NCBI GenBank assembly: GCA_035540915.1
Contig: DATLFQ010000091.1
Location: 1-13,941 of the forward strand
Direction of reading: 5' to 3'
Origin: DATLFQ01 sp035540915
Lineage (GTDB): Bacteria; Actinomycetota; Acidimicrobiia; Acidimicrobiales; GCA-2861595
Length of the DNA: 13,941 nucleotides
Below the pieces are notes generated by a model. It saw nothing but the letters and a program-made list of their open reading frames with translations. It made no database searches and was not told where the DNA came from. Below are positions 12,378 through 13,941 of the stretch, in pieces. Position 1 is the first letter of the stretch. The number at the start of each line of letters is the position of its first letter. A program made the translations under genes and the position numbers.

Positions 12378-13685
12378 GTGAAGAAGCGCATGTTCGGCGG
12401 TCGCCCCGATGACGGCTCGAGCGAGGACGCGGAGCGGGAGGCGGCCGCGGAACTGGCTCGCCTCACCCGCCAGGCCCGGCCCCAGTCACCCAGCCCCAGC
12501 GCCGGCTACGGCGGGGGCGCCGGTGCCGACTATCGCCCCGCCGGGGCCACGCCACCAGCCGGTGGCCCGTCGCTCGGCTCGCCGCTCCCCGTGCCCAGCT
12601 TCGCGGGTCCGGACGCCGACGACGAGGACGGCGACGACGCGCCGTTCAGCATCCGGGCCGAGGAAGAGGCAGTGACCGAGATGGCGTTGCGGGACTGGGC
12701 GGCTCAGAACCGCGGTGCCCGCAGCTTCGAGGACTACGCCCTCGTGGGCATCGACCGCTTGGGGGCCGAGGCCCAGCGGGATCGGGCGCTGCGGGAGGCG
12801 CTCGAGCGCCAGAAGCGGATGTCCCAGGAGATCGCCGCCCGGCGGGCCGAGGCGATGAAGCAGGGCATGGGACCGCAGGCCGCCCGGCTTCCCGGCCGGG
12901 TGGGCAACCCCAACCTGGGCCGGCCCAACATCACCTACGCGACGAGCGCCCCAGGGGCCATGCGGACCAACGTGGCCCACCAGGACGCCATCGTGGCGGC
13001 CGGCAAGGAGCGGGCCGCCCGCGCCGCCCGGCCGAAGCCGACCGGACCGCTGCTGACGCCGGCGGCCCGCCGCGTCAAGGCGGCCGAGGACGAGGCGGCG
13101 GCCGCGACCGGCGCCGCGCCGAAGAAGGCGAAGAAGGCGGGGACCAAGAAGGCCGCCGCTGCCACGGTGACCAAGGGGACCAAGAAGGCCGCCGCTGCCA
13201 CGGTGACCAAGAAGGCCGCGGCGGCCAAGAAGGCGGCGACCGAGAAGGCCACTGCTGCCGCCAAGACGGTGACCAAGAAGGCCGCCGGGGCGACCAGGGC
13301 GACGGCGACCAAGGCGGCCGCCAGGAAGGAAGTCGGCGCCCGGGCTGCCGGAGTCGACAGGGCTCCGGTCGGGAGGGCTCCCGCCGCCAAGGTCTCGGCG
13401 GTGAAGCGGGCGGCACCGGCGGCCCGCAAGGCCGTTGCGGCCAAGGCGGCGCCGGCCAAGGCTCTGTCTCCCAAGGCGCCCCGCGCTGCCAAGGCGCCGG
13501 CGGGAAAGGCGCGACCCGGGCCGGCCGCGCCCTCGCCGCCGCCCGAGTCGGAGGACGCAACGCGCCTGTTGTGGCCGGCGGCTCGCCGGGCGCTGGCCGC
13601 CCAACAGGCGGCGGCCGCCACCGCTGCGGCCGACGAGCAGGCCCCGCCGGCCCGGCGCCGGGGAGCCGGGCGCAGCCCGGGCTGA
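12378..13685 (+). CDS. Protein with a lysine/alanine-rich histone-H1-like tail
   Basis: The 435-residue protein begins VKKRMFGGRPDD. It continues with an acidic and proline-rich stretch (about 15-90, including DADDEDGDD) and a helical, charged middle section (about 90-165, ending in RQKRMSQEIAARRAEAMKQGMG). A more conserved-looking segment with NPNLGRPNITYATSAPGAMRTN follows (about 175-195). From about 245 to 385 the sequence is a repetitive Lys/Ala/Thr tail (KKAAAATVTK and variants) like histone H1 and the HU or Hc1 tails of actinobacteria, which bind DNA or RNA without sequence specificity. Part of it is an exact 36-base tandem repeat. No HU fold is present at the N-terminus, so it is not a standard nucleoid HupB. 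GTG 12378 is preferred over 12375 from promoter spacing. Function unknown; nucleic-acid binding is inferred from the tail. Confidence 0.75.
   Translation: MKKRMFGGRPDDGSSEDAEREAAAELARLTRQARPQSPSPSAGYGGGAGADYRPAGATPPAGGPSLGSPLPVPSFAGPDADDEDGDDAPFSIRAEEEAVTEMALRDWAAQNRGARSFEDYALVGIDRLGAEAQRDRALREALERQKRMSQEIAARRAEAMKQGMGPQAARLPGRVGNPNLGRPNITYATSAPGAMRTNVAHQDAIVAAGKERAARAARPKPTGPLLTPAARRVKAAEDEAAAATGAAPKKAKKAGTKKAAAATVTKGTKKAAAATVTKKAAAAKKAATEKATAAAKTVTKKAAGATRATATKAAARKEVGARAAGVDRAPVGRAPAAKVSAVKRAAPAARKAVAAKAAPAKALSPKAPRAAKAPAGKARPGPAAPSPPPESEDATRLLWPAARRALAAQQAAAATAAADEQAPPARRRGAGRSPG
13139..13211 (+). repeat. Exact 36-base tandem duplication in the lysine-rich tail
   Basis: A 37-base identical run occurs at 13139-13175 and again at 13175-13211, a period of 36 bases (12 codons) that encodes GTKKAAAATVTK twice. 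Identity includes synonymous positions, so the duplication is recent. Degenerate copies of the same motif continue to about 13330. Confidence 0.85.
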
Positions 13686-13691
13686 CCACCG

Positions 13692-13941
13692 GTGGCGACC
13701 TCGCAGCGGTGGCTGGCCTCGGGGGAGCGCGAGCTGGACGGCGCCCGGGGCGAGGGGTTCCTGCAGGGCCTGCTGCTGAGCGAGATCTCCGCCCCGTGCT
13801 ACACGACCGCCACAGAGCGGCGGATCGTGATGCTCGAAGGCGTCACCCACGACCGGCGGGGCCGGACCCGAGCCACCGCCGTCTCCTTCGAGGCGCCGTG
13901 GTCGATCGTCCGGGGCTTCTGGACCGGCATCATGCCCTTCC
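13692..13941 (+). CDS. Unknown protein, N-terminal 83 residues (cut by window edge)
   Basis: The gene begins at GTG 13692, six bases after the stop of the histone-like gene, and stays open to the window edge. The start reads MATSQRWLASGERELDG. The visible part includes FLQGLLLSEISAPCYTTATE (about 24-43), RRIVMLEGVTHDRRGR, and SIVRGFWTGIMPF at the edge. Codon third positions are almost all G or C, which supports this frame. I do not recognise a family. The close spacing suggests co-transcription with the histone-like gene. No signal peptide is seen; the hydrophobic stretch at the edge is too short to judge. Confidence 0.55.
   Translation, partial: MATSQRWLASGERELDGARGEGFLQGLLLSEISAPCYTTATERRIVMLEGVTHDRRGRTRATAVSFEAPWSIVRGFWTGIMPF

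Noticed and set aside
13139..13330. Repeats in the histone-like gene as a CRISPR array
   Set aside because: The repeats are in-frame, codon-periodic, have no unique spacers and encode a Lys/Ala-rich tail.
12486..13850. Minus-strand open frame opposite the histone-like gene, rich in Gly, Arg and Leu
   Set aside because: It is a low-complexity shadow of the repeat region, without a ribosome site or motif.

Overview
The window is one contiguous piece of a very GC-rich bacterial chromosome (G+C above 70% by eye, third codon positions nearly all G or C, many GTG starts). The gene content fits a high-GC actinobacterium: a PonA-like class A penicillin-binding protein with a QPGSSWKPF active site, an RpoD-like group 2 sigma factor, a proline/alanine-rich CAP-domain surface protein and a lysine/alanine-rich histone-H1-like tail. 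The threonine-rich tail of the penicillin-binding protein and the general style suggest Acidimicrobiia or a relative; this placement is inference. No tRNA, rRNA, insertion sequence, CRISPR array or phage gene was seen.

Left part (1-3738). A truncated leftward mobA (molybdenum cofactor guanylyltransferase) diverges from a rightward membrane-anchored TlpA/ResA-type thioredoxin. Two small leftward membrane-protein genes follow, of 37 and 83 residues. The larger one diverges from a rightward bifunctional penicillin-binding protein.

Middle part (3779-7654). Four closely packed rightward genes form a probable operon: a MoxR-type AAA+ ATPase, a VWA/metallopeptidase-like protein of the DUF2201 (COG3864) type overlapping it by 4 bases, an unrecognised 261-residue protein, and a 245-residue protein that resembles the actinobacterial DUF6390 family. 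MoxR plus VWA pairs usually act as chaperone machines that mature or metallate a partner. The two unknown proteins are therefore candidate partners, and this cassette is the least explained system in the window.

Right part (7688-12312). Six leftward genes lie here, in transcription order: a SAM-dependent methyltransferase, a secreted and membrane-anchored CAP-domain protein, a membrane-anchored dual-specificity-type phosphatase, a 78-residue cysteine-rich protein, a small cysteine/histidine protein broken by an apparent 1-base deletion, and the sigma factor. The sigma factor ends tail-to-tail with the MoxR cassette. At the far right, a rightward gene for a histone-H1-like tailed protein diverges from the methyltransferase, followed by a partial gene of unknown function.

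Regulation. Five start codons (mobA, MoxR, the DUF6390-like gene, the 78-residue protein and the H1-like protein) have a TANNNT hexamer exactly 6 or 7 bases upstream and no Shine-Dalgarno sequence. A sixth, the methyltransferase, has the near match GATACT at 7 bases. This is the signature of leaderless transcription. Other genes (sigma factor, CAP protein, both small membrane proteins) have clear Shine-Dalgarno sequences. No gap between genes exceeds about 175 bases.
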